64,000 nucleotides of DNA, taken from assembly GCF_006716115.1 (NCBI RefSeq), contig NZ_VFOO01000001.1, forward strand, positions 3,286,001-3,350,000, read 5' to 3'. The translations under genes and the position numbers were made by a program. Each line of letters begins with the position of its first letter. Within the stretch, counting starts at the first letter, position 1. The stretch is from Subtercola boreus (lineage in GTDB: Bacteria > Actinomycetota > Actinomycetes > Actinomycetales > Microbacteriaceae). Of this stretch, positions 14,857 to 23,744 are shown in pieces. Below the pieces are notes generated by a model that was not told the origin of the DNA, ran no database searches, and saw nothing but the letters and a program-made list of their open reading frames with translations.

Positions 14857-16188
14857 ATGACGACACGAGTACTGCCAAACACCACATCAGAGAAACCACC
14901 CAAGGTGGTCAACCAGGCCAAACGCGCCTCCCTCGCCGGTTTCTTCGGTGCCACGCTCGAGTACTACGACATGTACATCTATGCGTCGGCAGCGGCACTG
15001 GTGTTCGGGCGGATCTTCTTCCCGGAATCAGGAGCAGCCGGTCTTCTCCTTGCCCTCGCCACCTACGGTGTCGCGTATCTCGCCAGGCCACTCGGCGGAT
15101 TTGTCGCCGGTCACTTCGGCGACCGCTTCGGCCGACGCAACGTACTCGTCGCAACCCTGCTCGTGATGGGGGTCGCGACGTTCTTGATCGGCTGCCTGCC
15201 CTCGTTCAGCGCCATCGGAATCGCAGCGCCGATCCTGCTCGTGCTGCTTCGCCTCCTGCAGGGTTTCTCGGTCGGCGGTGAAGCCTCCGGTTCCGCGGCC
15301 CTGACGCTCGAACACGCCCCCGAAGGCCGCAGAGGGCTGTACATCTCGTGGATGCTCAACGGCATCTGGGTGGGTTACATCGCAGCGAGTTTCGCCTTCC
15401 TGGCGATTGCGACAATGCCCCAGGACCAGCTGCTCGCGTGGGGCTGGCGCATTCCGTTCTGGTCTAGCGCGGTCATCGTTGTGTTCGGCCTGATCATCCG
15501 GCGCACGCTTCAGGACCCCGAGATCTACGTTGAGGAGAAAGCCAATGACGAGATTCCGAAGGCACCGATCAAGGAGCTGCTTCGCACCCACACCAGCGAT
15601 GTCGTGCGGGTCATCTTCGCGACGTTCCTGATCGTCATCAGCACTGTCGTACCCGTGTACGGTCTTGCCTACGCCACGAACATCGTCGGCATTCCCGCCT
15701 CCACCATGCTGTGGGTGGTCATCGTGGGGTACGTGGTGGCTCTGGTTCTGCAGCCGCTCTTCGCGCTGCTGTCAGACCTCTATGGGCGGAAGCCGGTGAT
15801 GATCATCGGCAACATCGGTGGCGCCCTCTCGGTCTGGCTGTTCTTCTGGGCGGTGAGTGAACAGAACATCGGTCTGATCTACGTCGGCATTCTGCTGACG
15901 ATCTCGCTCTCGTTCAGTGCGACCAACGCGATCTATCCCGTGTTCTTCAGCGAGATGTTCAACGTCAAGGTCCGGGTCAGCGGCATGGCGATCGGCCTCC
16001 AGCTCGGCATCGTCGTCACCGGGTTCTCGCCGACCATCATCACGGCGCTGGCTTCGGCGACGGGTGACTCGTGGTGGCCCGCAGCAACCTTCGTCTCGGT
16101 TGCCTGTGTCATCTCCGCCATCGCCATCGCCACCGCCCGCGAGACCTACAGAGTGCCGCTGGAAGACCTGGGTCGCTCGATGGCCTGA
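14857..16188 (+). CDS. MHS-family (MFS) metabolite:H+ symporter (1)
   Basis: 443 aa, about 12 hydrophobic segments. It has the metabolite:H+ symporter signature LEYYDMYIYASAAALVFGRIFF at the first helix (within residues 30-52) and the MFS loop GHFGDRFGRRN. The family includes ShiA (shikimate), ProP and aromatic-acid carriers. As the last gene of the rightward catabolic operon it probably imports the starting organic acid. Shikimate-like or cyclohexane carboxylates would fit, but this is inference. Confidence 0.85.
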   Translation: MTTRVLPNTTSEKPPKVVNQAKRASLAGFFGATLEYYDMYIYASAAALVFGRIFFPESGAAGLLLALATYGVAYLARPLGGFVAGHFGDRFGRRNVLVATLLVMGVATFLIGCLPSFSAIGIAAPILLVLLRLLQGFSVGGEASGSAALTLEHAPEGRRGLYISWMLNGIWVGYIAASFAFLAIATMPQDQLLAWGWRIPFWSSAVIVVFGLIIRRTLQDPEIYVEEKANDEIPKAPIKELLRTHTSDVVRVIFATFLIVISTVVPVYGLAYATNIVGIPASTMLWVVIVGYVVALVLQPLFALLSDLYGRKPVMIIGNIGGALSVWLFFWAVSEQNIGLIYVGILLTISLSFSATNAIYPVFFSEMFNVKVRVSGMAIGLQLGIVVTGFSPTIITALASATGDSWWPAATFVSVACVISAIAIATARETYRVPLEDLGRSMA

Positions 16189-16219
16189 AGCCCGTGCGCC
16201 CCGGACACAGCTCTCGGCC

Positions 16220-17023
16220 CTAGCCCCGTTCGACGAGGGACGTGACGGAGGCGAGATCGACGTCGATCTCGCCTCGCGTCTCCAGCGCGAGCGAGATGAC
16301 GGACGGTTCGGTGAGCGTACTGGCGCGTGACCTGGGCACGGCGATCGAGAAGGAGGCGATGGGCAGACCCTCGCCGTTGTGCAGACTGAGTCCTATGGCG
16401 CAGACCCCTGACTCCGTCTCCTCGATGTTGCGCGCAAAGCCGGTGACGTTGACCTCTTCCAACTCCCTCAGGAGCCGGTGGTAGGTCTGTTCGCTCAGAA
16501 GATCACCGGCGAATTCGGCGGCGGTGCTGCGGTACAGGCGGTGGAGGGTCGAAGCGTCGGCCTCGGCGAGCAGTGCCTTTCCGCCCGACGCGGCGCGAGC
16601 CTCGAGAACGGTTCCTGTCCTGTCGCCGATGCGCAGGATGTTGGATGACTCCACGGACTCCAGAAAGCGCACCTTGCCGCCGACCCTGATGAGCAGATTG
16701 ACCGTCTCATTCAGACGCATCGACAGCAGCTCGAGGTGGGGCCGGCACGCCGTACGGAGTGTTCGCGTCCACGGCACCATGGCAGGAGGCGCCCCGAGCG
16801 CGGGGCCGGGAGCATAACCGCGCCCATCGTCCTTGATGGCGAAGCCGCGGTAGACGAGCATGGCGAGCAGTCGGTGGATGGTCGACGGCGCGACATCCAG
16901 CTCGGTCGCGGCATCCGAAACGCGAACGGAACCCTCGTCTCTGAGCATCTGGATGAGTCTCAGAGCGTGATCCACGGAGGTGATCGCGTATGAGGGGCGT
17001 TTGATCTGTTCAGGGCTCGGCAT
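16220..17023 (-). CDS. IclR-family transcriptional regulator (1)
   Basis: 267 aa. N-terminal winged HTH (SVDHALRLIQMLRDEG, VSDAATELDVAPSTIHRLLAML) and a C-terminal effector domain with VRFLESVESSNILRIGDRTGT and ASGGKALLAEA. It is the last gene of the leftward gentisate operon, 15 nt after a MarR gene, and convergent with the transporter at 14857. IclR proteins commonly activate or repress aromatic catabolism with the pathway acid as ligand. It probably acts on one of the two catabolic operons. Confidence 0.9.
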   Translation of the reverse strand: MPSPEQIKRPSYAITSVDHALRLIQMLRDEGSVRVSDAATELDVAPSTIHRLLAMLVYRGFAIKDDGRGYAPGPALGAPPAMVPWTRTLRTACRPHLELLSMRLNETVNLLIRVGGKVRFLESVESSNILRIGDRTGTVLEARAASGGKALLAEADASTLHRLYRSTAAEFAGDLLSEQTYHRLLRELEEVNVTGFARNIEETESGVCAIGLSLHNGEGLPIASFSIAVPRSRASTLTEPSVISLALETRGEIDVDLASVTSLVERG

Positions 17024-17038
17024 CGGGGAGAGAAGACC

Positions 17039-17488
17039 TCAGTGACCGGGAAGTTCGTGAGTGGGAGGTGAAGCGGAGAGCACCCGGTCGAGCAACTCGC
17101 GGAGCTTCAGCGTATCGTCAGCACCGAGTGGAGCTGTCAGCCGGTCGTTCATGCGTGTGACGCGTGGCAGCAGCGTCTGCCAGACCTCCCTGCCCGTCTC
17201 GCTGAGATGCAGAACATTCTTCCGCCGATCGTCTGCGTCGCGGTTGCGTATGACAAGGTTGTTCTGCTGCAGCCGGCCCACGATGTCGGCGATCGTCGAA
17301 CGGTCGAGGTCAAGCCGATCGCAGAGTTCTCGCTGGCTGGCGCCGGGCGACGCCTGGAGCGTGTTCAGTACCCCGAACTGCACGCTGGTGATGCTGTCGG
17401 AGACGTCGCGCTGCCAGGCGGCGACGTGATGTTGTTGCGCTCGCCGAAAGAGGTAGCCAGTGAAGTCTGTGACGCCGGGCGCGCTCAT
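17039..17488 (-). CDS. MarR-family transcriptional regulator
   Basis: 149 aa from the ATG at 17488; an upstream in-frame ATG at 17506 would add 6 residues. Winged HTH: ITSVQFGVLNTLQASPGASQRELCDRL, LDRSTIADIVGRLQQNNLV and RNRDADDRRKNVLHLSETG. It is close in style to MarR regulators such as MobR, which respond to 3-hydroxybenzoate or gentisate. It lies 67 nt downstream of the maleylpyruvate isomerase gene and just ahead of an IclR gene, so two regulators end the operon. A pathway aromatic acid as ligand is inferred. Confidence 0.88.
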   Translation of the reverse strand: MSAPGVTDFTGYLFRRAQQHHVAAWQRDVSDSITSVQFGVLNTLQASPGASQRELCDRLDLDRSTIADIVGRLQQNNLVIRNRDADDRRKNVLHLSETGREVWQTLLPRVTRMNDRLTAPLGADDTLKLRELLDRVLSASPPTHELPGH

Positions 17489-17555
17489 GGCCAGACAGTA
17501 TCGCATCCGCGCAGCTCACGCACCCTCTGCGGGATCGGGCCCGGCAAGCCTCCGC

Positions 17556-18308
17556 TCAGAGCCATCGAGGGGCGTCGGGAAGCTCGCTGCCGTCGCTCGT
17601 CACGACTCCGTGACGCCTCCTGCCGGTGGCCCAGCCGGCCAGCTGGGCCACCGTTCCGCGAAGCACGACAACACCCGCGCCGTCGTCCTCCGGATTCACC
17701 GGAGCGGCCCTGTCGATGGGCTCGAGTACCCAGGTGGGCAGCGACTCCGCCTCTCGCCGTCGACGCCAGGCCGACGTGACGTCGTGCAGGATGCCGTCGG
17801 AGACCTCTGAGGGGAAGTCACTGAAGTCGGCGCCGTTGTCGAGGTCGACCGCGTGGATCCACACCTCGCGGGTACGCATCCACACCGTCTCCGAGACCGG
17901 AACGGACCGGCCCTGCGCTGTCTGCACGACGTTCGTCCAGGCGCTCTCCGGCAGATCTCTCCACTCGACATTCAGGTGGATGGCCGCGTGGTCAGACAGG
18001 TTTCGGAGAGCCTGCACCGGAAGCGTCGCGGCCACCTCGATCTCTTCGTTCCGTTGGCCGGCCGAGGAGTACATCGGCGTCTCGACGCCCGTTGCCGCCC
18101 ACTCGGTCAACCGGGTGAGGGCCCTGGCGTTCAGGCCGACGTGCGCGATGATCTGTCGCCTGTTCCATCCGTCGAGGAGGGAGGGTCCGTCGAAATCGGT
18201 GTCGTTCAGCTCCATGAGTTTTCGCGAATAGTAGGCCTGGCCACGCCTGGCCGTCAGGAGTCGAGCGGCCAGCTCGGGATCGGTGACATTGTCTGTGCGG
18301 GCGGCCAC
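17556..18308 (-). CDS. Mycothiol-dependent maleylpyruvate isomerase
   Basis: 250 aa, GTG start 4 nt after the fumarylpyruvate hydrolase stop. N-terminal DinB-like four-helix fold with SLLDGWNRRQIIAHVGLNARAL, where the HVG His is a metal ligand, then MRTREVWIHAVDLDNGADF, the conserved segment with the E/H ligands. The C-terminal small domain is the one found in actinobacterial MDMPI enzymes. It isomerises maleylpyruvate, the ring-cleavage product of gentisate, to fumarylpyruvate using mycothiol. Position between the hydrolase and dioxygenase genes supports the call. Confidence 0.88.
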   Translation of the reverse strand: MAARTDNVTDPELAARLLTARRGQAYYSRKLMELNDTDFDGPSLLDGWNRRQIIAHVGLNARALTRLTEWAATGVETPMYSSAGQRNEEIEVAATLPVQALRNLSDHAAIHLNVEWRDLPESAWTNVVQTAQGRSVPVSETVWMRTREVWIHAVDLDNGADFSDFPSEVSDGILHDVTSAWRRRREAESLPTWVLEPIDRAAPVNPEDDGAGVVVLRGTVAQLAGWATGRRRHGVVTSDGSELPDAPRWL

Positions 18309-18312
18309 GGGA

Positions 18313-19149
18313 TCACCGTTCGGCGACGACGGCGTTCGTCAGAGTGCCCACTCCGTCGATCGTCGTGCTGAGAACGTTGCCGTCGGCGAGGTAGCGCTGA
18401 GGTTTCCGCGCGTGACCCACGCCGCCCGGTGTACCAGAAGCGATGACATCCCCCGGGTTGAGCGTCACGATCTGGGAGATGTACGACACCAGCGCCTCGG
18501 GTGAGAACACCAGATCGTCGGTCGAGGTCCTCTGCATGACTTCACCGTCGAGCTCTGTGCGGAGTTCTGTGTTCACGTCATAGTCGTCTGCCGTGACGAG
18601 CCAGGGGCCGAACGGAGTGGTGGCCTCAAAGGTCTTGCCCTGGAACCACTCCGGCGTGCGGTACTGGAAGTCGCGCATGGTGACGTCGTTGAGCACCGAG
18701 TATCCGGCGATGTGCTGCCGGGCATCCGACTCGCTCACCCGGCGAGTCCTGCTGCCGATGACGATGGCGAGTTCACCCTCCCAGTCGACGGCATCCGCCG
18801 CACCGACGGGCAGCACGATGGGATCGAACGGGCCGATCAGAGCCTCGGGATACTTTGCGAACAGGGTCGGAAACTCCGGCAGCTCACGCCCCATCTCGAG
18901 GATGTGGTTCTTGTAGTTGAGTCCGACGCAGACGATCTTCGACGGGTTCACGACGACGGGTGCCCACGATGACGAGTCGATGTCGGCCAGTGGATGCTCG
19001 GCGCCGTGCGCCTCAGTGGCGATCCTCTGCCACTCCGGCTCGGCCAGGAGCATCCCGACGTCGTCAAAACCGGTGATCTCGACGGCGGTGCTGTCGTCGA
19101 CCCGAACGGCAACGGTGGAGTCGGTGGTGCGGAGGGTGGCGAGTTTCAT
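18313..19149 (-). CDS. Fumarylpyruvate hydrolase (FAH family)
   Basis: 278 aa, ATG start overlapping the gentisate dioxygenase stop by 4 nt. FAH-fold motifs: VCVGLNYKNHILEMG, the metal-binding DWEGELAIVIG (two Glu), YSVLNDVTMRD (Asp), and the QGKTF loop with catalytic Lys. It splits fumarylpyruvate into fumarate and pyruvate, the last step of the gentisate pathway. FAH relatives also hydrolyse maleylpyruvate or acylpyruvates, but a maleylpyruvate isomerase next door makes fumarylpyruvate the likely substrate. Confidence 0.88.
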   Translation of the reverse strand: MKLATLRTTDSTVAVRVDDSTAVEITGFDDVGMLLAEPEWQRIATEAHGAEHPLADIDSSSWAPVVVNPSKIVCVGLNYKNHILEMGRELPEFPTLFAKYPEALIGPFDPIVLPVGAADAVDWEGELAIVIGSRTRRVSESDARQHIAGYSVLNDVTMRDFQYRTPEWFQGKTFEATTPFGPWLVTADDYDVNTELRTELDGEVMQRTSTDDLVFSPEALVSYISQIVTLNPGDVIASGTPGGVGHARKPQRYLADGNVLSTTIDGVGTLTNAVVAER

Positions 19150-20237
19150 CGGTGCGCTTCTTTGCTCTGGGAAGGGATGTAGGTTCGTGCGAAGTTGAGA
19201 CGATCCATGATCGGGCCGTCGTTGAATCGGAAGAGGTTAAAAGAGGTGTTCGCGTGCAGTGACCACGGCACCCAGCTGGGAACCACGAAGAGGTCACCGG
19301 TTTCGAGGTGGTGTTCCACGCCGCCGAGCACCACGCTGCCGTCGCCCTCGAAGACCTGCCACACCGACGAGCCCACTTCGTAACGCTCTGCGGTCGAAAC
19401 ACCCGATCGCAGGCGGTGGAATTCGCAGCGGATGGTCGACATGACATCGCCGCCGGTGGTCGGGTTCGTGTACCGGATGGCGGCGTGACCCTGCTCGAGA
19501 GTCGCGGGGAACCCCTCGTCCTCCAGAGCGAGCTGTTCGCGGAGCGCGGCATCCGTGTGCTCCCACCGATAGGCCGAGAGCGGAGAGCTCACCTTGTCTT
19601 CAAGCACAGACACTGGCCGTAGCCCCGGATGCGCCCAGAGTCGTTCCGCGCGCGACACTGCCGGCGACGCTTCATCTGTCACGCGGTCGGCCCCGAATTC
19701 GAAGAAGCCGACGTCGTTGGTGCTGGCGAACGGAATATCGAGGCCGTCGATCCACGCCATCGGGTTCGGAGTGTCGTTGTGGTGACCGTGGAAGTTCCAG
19801 CCGGGAGTCAGGAGCAGATCGCCCCGTCTCATCGCGACCGGGTCTCCGTTCACAACGGTCCAGACGCCCTCGCCCTCAACCACGAAGCGGAACGCATTCT
19901 GCGCGTGGCGGTGCTCGGGAGCCGTCTCGTTCCCGCCGAGGTACTGGATGGCGCACCATAAAGTGGGCGTTGCATACCCTGTTCCGGGCAGCCCGGGGTT
20001 GACCAGCCCCACGGCACGGCGCTCGCCGCCCCGCCCGATCGGCACGAGGTCACCCGACCTCTGGGCGATGTCGTAGAGGGTCTTCCACCGCCAGACGAAG
20101 GGAATCGCCGCGGGCGCAGGTGTCATCGGCATGAGGTCGTCGCGCTGGGTCCAGAGGGGCGCCATGTTGTTGGCGTCGAAGTCTCGGTACAACTGCTCGA
20201 GTTCGGGAGTGTCGGCGGTGCCGTCCATCTGCTCCAT
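19146..20237 (-). CDS. Gentisate 1,2-dioxygenase
   Basis: 363 aa from the ATG at 20237, preceded by GAAAGGAC; a longer frame upstream is spurious. Two cupin domains: the N-terminal one holds EHRHAQNAFRFVVEGEG with the iron-binding HxH, followed by RRGDLLLTPGWNFHGHHN. A second cupin (GDLFVVPSWVPWSLHA) lies near the C-terminus, as in bicupin gentisate dioxygenases. The length is normal. It cleaves gentisate to maleylpyruvate with O2 and Fe(II). It begins the three-enzyme gentisate set in the leftward operon and receives gentisate from the 11229 hydroxylase. Confidence 0.92.
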   Translation of the reverse strand: MEQMDGTADTPELEQLYRDFDANNMAPLWTQRDDLMPMTPAPAAIPFVWRWKTLYDIAQRSGDLVPIGRGGERRAVGLVNPGLPGTGYATPTLWCAIQYLGGNETAPEHRHAQNAFRFVVEGEGVWTVVNGDPVAMRRGDLLLTPGWNFHGHHNDTPNPMAWIDGLDIPFASTNDVGFFEFGADRVTDEASPAVSRAERLWAHPGLRPVSVLEDKVSSPLSAYRWEHTDAALREQLALEDEGFPATLEQGHAAIRYTNPTTGGDVMSTIRCEFHRLRSGVSTAERYEVGSSVWQVFEGDGSVVLGGVEHHLETGDLFVVPSWVPWSLHANTSFNLFRFNDGPIMDRLNFARTYIPSQSKEAHR

Positions 20238-20347
20238 CGCAGGTCCTTTCATGTCGCGGCTGTTCCGCGATTTCATCAGTACACCAACGATATTACCGCT
20301 GGCGCCCTGAACAGGTGGGTTTTCCACAGAGCAGAATTGAGCGCCGG

Positions 20348-20719
20348 TCATGCCTGTGGCCAGGCGAATGCGGTGCCCTCGTCGGTTGAGGAGACCGGCA
20401 GAGAGCGAATCGGCGAGAAGGAGGTCGGGTACATGATCTTGTTCTCCATGGTTCTGATCATCGGGCGGATGACGGCGAGGCACGCCTGCCAGTCGGCATC
20501 CTGAGCGAGCAGTGCCCGCCTTTCGCGTCTCTGCTCGAGATCTTCGTACGCCCAGAGATGGGTCAGCTGGTTCTGAACGCCGAACTCGGTGACGAAATAT
20601 CCCAGGAAGCCGCCGAGAAGACGTCGCTGGGCGGGAAGACCGACGTTCTCGTAGGTTTCGAGATAGTCGGCGAGCCGAACTTCGGTGTGCAGCACATAGA
20701 TGCGTTCCTCGACGAGCAC
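20348..20719 (-). CDS. NIPSNAP-family protein
   Basis: 123 aa. The ferredoxin-like NIPSNAP pattern is visible: VEERIYVLHTEVRLADYLETYENVG at the N-terminus, LLGGFLGYFVTEFG, and LTHLWAYEDLEQRRERRALL. It starts 2 nt after the cupin gene stop and is followed by a 110-nt gap before the dioxygenase. NIPSNAP proteins recur in catabolic operons with no established reaction. They may act as dimeric accessory or antibiotic-monooxygenase-like proteins. Confidence 0.8.
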   Translation of the reverse strand: MLVEERIYVLHTEVRLADYLETYENVGLPAQRRLLGGFLGYFVTEFGVQNQLTHLWAYEDLEQRRERRALLAQDADWQACLAVIRPMIRTMENKIMYPTSFSPIRSLPVSSTDEGTAFAWPQA

Positions 20720-20721
20720 GT

Positions 20722-21165
20722 TCAGGCCCTCCGGTAGTCGGCGAGCACGGAATCGTCGACGTCGTCGAGATTGACGACGAGGTTGTCCGGCGTGCGTGCG
20801 GTGAGCCAGATGAGCTCTTCCGTGACACTCATGTTGGCTTCGACGTGATGGATGAACGGCGGAACAAACACGAAGTCGCCCTCGTACAGATCGAGGAAGA
20901 CAGAGTAGTCGTCGCCGAAGTAGATGCGGCCGTGCCCCTTCAGTACGTACCCGCCGGTCTCAGCTTCTGCGTGGTGGTGGGGAAGAGAGCGGTACCCGGG
21001 TTCGTTGCTCACCCGGCCGAACCAGATCTTCGTCGCCGGGGTGTGCTCCGGGCTCACGCCCGACTGGCGGAGGGCGCCGCCCGACTGCCCGGTGTCACCG
21101 TACAAGTGTCCGGCGCGGGTGACGACGGGGGCGACGGGTGTGGTGTTCAACTGTTCAGCCGACAC
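20722..21165 (-). CDS. Small single-domain cupin protein
   Basis: 147 aa. One cupin barrel with the metal motif SLPHHHAEAETGGYVLKGHGRIYFG and second motif YEGDFVFVPPFIHHVEAN, so three His plus Glu ligands are all present. Its start lies 10 nt inside the transporter gene (11-nt overlap), indicating translational coupling. Such cupins can be isomerases, dioxygenases or lyases. In the gentisate operon it could act on an intermediate upstream of gentisate. No specific function is supported. Confidence 0.8.
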   Translation of the reverse strand: MSAEQLNTTPVAPVVTRAGHLYGDTGQSGGALRQSGVSPEHTPATKIWFGRVSNEPGYRSLPHHHAEAETGGYVLKGHGRIYFGDDYSVFLDLYEGDFVFVPPFIHHVEANMSVTEELIWLTARTPDNLVVNLDDVDDSVLADYRRA

Positions 21166-22543
21166 TGGCGTTCTCCGCGACTTTCAGAGCGCGATTTCCG
21201 CGGAGCGGGAAAGTCTGGGGAACGCCCTCGAGGCTCGGTCCGTCTTTCATGCGTGCCATCACGACGAGTGCGATGACGATGAATCCCATCCAGATGAGAG
21301 TCAGCGAGACGACTCCGCCGAGGCTCGCGATGATGAATGCGGCAGCGAGGGGAGCGGGTGCCGAGAAGATCAGGTTGACACCCGTCAGAGCGAGCGCTGA
21401 GCCCGAATACCGCATCTGCGTGGGGAACAGCTCGGCGTACAGGGCCGCCTGGCTGCCGTTTCCGAACTGGGCTGAGATACAGGCGAACGAGACGATGATG
21501 AGCGCCAGGGCGTAGCTGTGGAGGTTGATGAGCGGGAAGAAGAGCACTGCGGCCAGCAGGCATCCTGCGCCGCCGGTGAACAGGATGTTCTTCCGGCCGA
21601 AGTGGTCTGCAGCCCGGCCGCCCAGGACGATCGCACCGATCGACAGGAGGTTCGCGATCAACACGATCGAGAAGGTCTCTGACGTCGAGAAACCGACGGT
21701 CTTCGTCATGTAGGTGATACCGAAGACCGTGACCAGGTAGAACGTGATCGCGATCGGCGAGTAGGCGAAGATCAGGGCGAGGATGGTCCAGCCTTTTGTG
21801 CGAAGGACGGTCCACGTGCTCGGGTTCTTGATCTGCTGGTCGAGGACTTTCTCTTTGTAGATCGGTGTCTCGTCGACTCTGAAGCGGATGTACAGGCCGA
21901 TGATGACGAACAGCACGCTCAGGAAGAACGGGATGCGCCAGCCCCACGATGTGAAGTCTGCCGTGCTGAGAGTCAGGGTCAGAACGAGCAGGAGGGTGTT
22001 GGCGAGAACCTGGCTGATTGGTGAGCCGGCCCCCATCAGTGAGCCGAAGAAGGCCCGGCGATCGGCGGGAGCGTGCTCCATGGTCAGCAGCTGCGATCCG
22101 GTTGCTTCGCCGCCGAGGGCGAACCCCTGAATGAAGCGCATGAGAACAAGAAGAAGCGGTGCGAGAAGCCCGACCTGGTCATAGGTGGGCAGCAGTCCGA
22201 TGACGACCGTTGCTGCACCCATGGTCATGAAGGTGATCAGCAGCGTGATGCGGCGACCGTGTCGGTCACCGATGTACCCGAAGAAGATTCCGCCGATCGG
22301 CCGTGCCACGAAGCCGACTCCGAAGGTCGCAAACGACGCAATGATGGCCGTCGCGGGGTCGAGGGAGACAAAGAAGAGGGCGGGAAAGACCGTCGCTGAA
22401 ACCGCACCGTAGATGGCGAAGTCGAACCACTCCAGTGCGGAGCCGAGCGTACCGCTGACCAGGGCTCGTCGTGAAGCGGTACTGGCCTGACCCGCCGGAA
22501 CGATGAATCCGGGTTCCTGGCCTCTGGATTTCTGTCTGTGCAT
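21155..22543 (-). CDS. MHS-family (MFS) metabolite:H+ symporter (2)
   Basis: 462 aa from the ATG at 22543 with GAGGGAG 6 nt upstream; the frame open to 23185 overlaps the divergent regulator and is rejected. MHS signature LEWFDFAIYGAVSATVFPALFF and GYIGDRHGRRITLL, with about 12 membrane segments. It is the first gene of the leftward gentisate operon and divergent from an IclR gene. It probably imports 3-hydroxybenzoate, gentisate or a related acid, complementing the MHS carrier at 14857. Confidence 0.88.
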   Translation of the reverse strand: MHRQKSRGQEPGFIVPAGQASTASRRALVSGTLGSALEWFDFAIYGAVSATVFPALFFVSLDPATAIIASFATFGVGFVARPIGGIFFGYIGDRHGRRITLLITFMTMGAATVVIGLLPTYDQVGLLAPLLLVLMRFIQGFALGGEATGSQLLTMEHAPADRRAFFGSLMGAGSPISQVLANTLLLVLTLTLSTADFTSWGWRIPFFLSVLFVIIGLYIRFRVDETPIYKEKVLDQQIKNPSTWTVLRTKGWTILALIFAYSPIAITFYLVTVFGITYMTKTVGFSTSETFSIVLIANLLSIGAIVLGGRAADHFGRKNILFTGGAGCLLAAVLFFPLINLHSYALALIIVSFACISAQFGNGSQAALYAELFPTQMRYSGSALALTGVNLIFSAPAPLAAAFIIASLGGVVSLTLIWMGFIVIALVVMARMKDGPSLEGVPQTFPLRGNRALKVAENASVG

Positions 22544-22636
22544 CACTAACTCCCTCGTCAGTCGCGGTACTCTGCCGCCTGACCGCCCTCGCCTGACGGC
22601 GGGGTGGTCAGAAGAGACGGTAGCAACGAGGGATCG

Positions 22637-22648
22637 AATTCCGGAATT
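22637..22648. promoter_or_regulatory. IclR operator candidate
   Basis: AATTCCGGAATT is a perfect 12-bp palindrome in the 142-bp gap between the transporter (22543) and IclR (22686) genes. A partial repeat, GCGGAATAG, occurs 22 bp later. IclR proteins bind palindromes of this size at divergent promoters. Confidence 0.55.
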
Positions 22649-22685
22649 ATTTGCCGATTTTTCTGTTGTGCGGAATAGTTTACGG

Positions 22686-23471
22686 ATGGGTGACCACTTA
22701 CAGTCCGTTTCGCAGGCGCTCCGGATGCTTCGTCTCCTGGAGGAATCCGCTCCGATCGGAGTGTCGACACTGGCGACGGAGCTGAGCATCGCGCCGTCGA
22801 CTGCGCACCGTCTGCTGTCGACCTTGGTTGAAGAGGGTTTCGCCGAGCAGCTGACGACCTCGCGCAAGTACGCACTGGCGCCCGGGATCACGCTGACTTC
22901 GCACTCGAGCGCGCTGTCGAGGTACATCGTTCTGGCCGAAGCGCCGATGCGCGGGCTGCGAGACGCATCGGGCGAGACGGTGCACCTGGCCGTTCGGCTG
23001 GGATCGAACATCCGGTACGTCGCCGCCGTCGAATCCGACCAGATGATGAGGGTCACGAGCCGCGTGGGTCGTGAACAGCCCGCGCACGCCACGGCGGTGG
23101 GCAAGGTGTTGCTCGCCTCGCTTCCCGATGAAGAGATCCGCCGCATGTACACCAGCGAACAGCTCAACCGGCTCTCAGACTTCACTCTGCGGTCGATGGA
23201 TGAACTGCTCGACGAGATCGCGACCGTACGTGAAACGGGTTACGCGAGAAACGTTTCCGAGTCGGAGATCGGCATGTACGCGATGGCGGTTGCCGTGCAC
23301 GATCGGAGTGGAAACGCGGTCTGCGCTCTTGCGGTTGCCGGGCCGGGTGCGCGGATCAGCGCAGGCAGCGGCCGCGACCTGTCGGAGCGAGAGCAGCAGA
23401 TCCTGCTGTCGCTGCGGTTCCACGTGGCCGAGGTCGACAGGGCCATGCCGCTCGGCCGACCGAGGGAGTGA
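22686..23471 (+). CDS. IclR-family transcriptional regulator (2)
   Basis: 261 aa from the ATG at 22686. N-terminal HTH (SVSQALRMLRLLEESAPIGVSTLATELSI, then APSTAHRLLSTLVEEGFA) and an effector domain with VRLGSNIRYVAAVESDQMM and ATAVGKVLLASLPDEEI. The ribosome binding site is weak. Divergent orientation to the transporter-gentisate operon, with a palindrome between them, makes this the most likely local regulator of gentisate degradation. Confidence 0.9.
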   Translation: MGDHLQSVSQALRMLRLLEESAPIGVSTLATELSIAPSTAHRLLSTLVEEGFAEQLTTSRKYALAPGITLTSHSSALSRYIVLAEAPMRGLRDASGETVHLAVRLGSNIRYVAAVESDQMMRVTSRVGREQPAHATAVGKVLLASLPDEEIRRMYTSEQLNRLSDFTLRSMDELLDEIATVRETGYARNVSESEIGMYAMAVAVHDRSGNAVCALAVAGPGARISAGSGRDLSEREQQILLSLRFHVAEVDRAMPLGRPRE

Positions 23472-23650
23472 AGCAACCAGACCGGGCGGAATCGTCCTCC
23501 TCATGCAAGCGGACAGTGGCCGACCGATCCTCCGCGCACGCCCACCCCGACGTTTGCTCGTAGTTACCGGCTCGGTGCCCAACGCGCCCTACATCTAGCC
23601 GTCGTGCGCGGCTCCCGACCTCACTGCTATTCTTGGGGATTGAGCCACAT

Positions 23651-23724
23651 GCGGATGTAGTTCAATGGCAGAACTTCAGCTTCCCAAGCTGATAGTGCGG
23701 GTTCGATTCCCGTCATCCGCTCCA
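23651..23724 (+). tRNA. tRNA-Gly (anticodon CCC), CCA encoded
   Basis: A full cloverleaf can be drawn: acceptor GCGGATG/CATCCGC, D stem GTTC/GAAC, anticodon stem TCAGC/GCTGA with loop TTCCCAA (anticodon CCC), T arm around TTCGATT, discriminator T and encoded CCA. A TATTCT at 23628-23633 is a plausible -10 element. No integrase or attL-like duplication is seen next to it. Confidence 0.95.
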
Positions 23725-23744
23725 GACCGAGTAAATCTTGCCCG

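Noticed and set aside
19146-20828. 560-aa version of gentisate dioxygenase
   Set aside because: The upstream extension crosses the NIPSNAP gene; family length and the ribosome binding site place the start at 20237.
21155-23185. 676-aa version of the second MHS transporter
   Set aside because: The extra 214 residues overlap the divergent IclR gene and its operator; the MHS family length and ribosome binding site support the start at 22543.
23651-23724. tRNA-Gly as an integration site
   Set aside because: No integrase gene and no duplicated tRNA 3' end is seen on either side.
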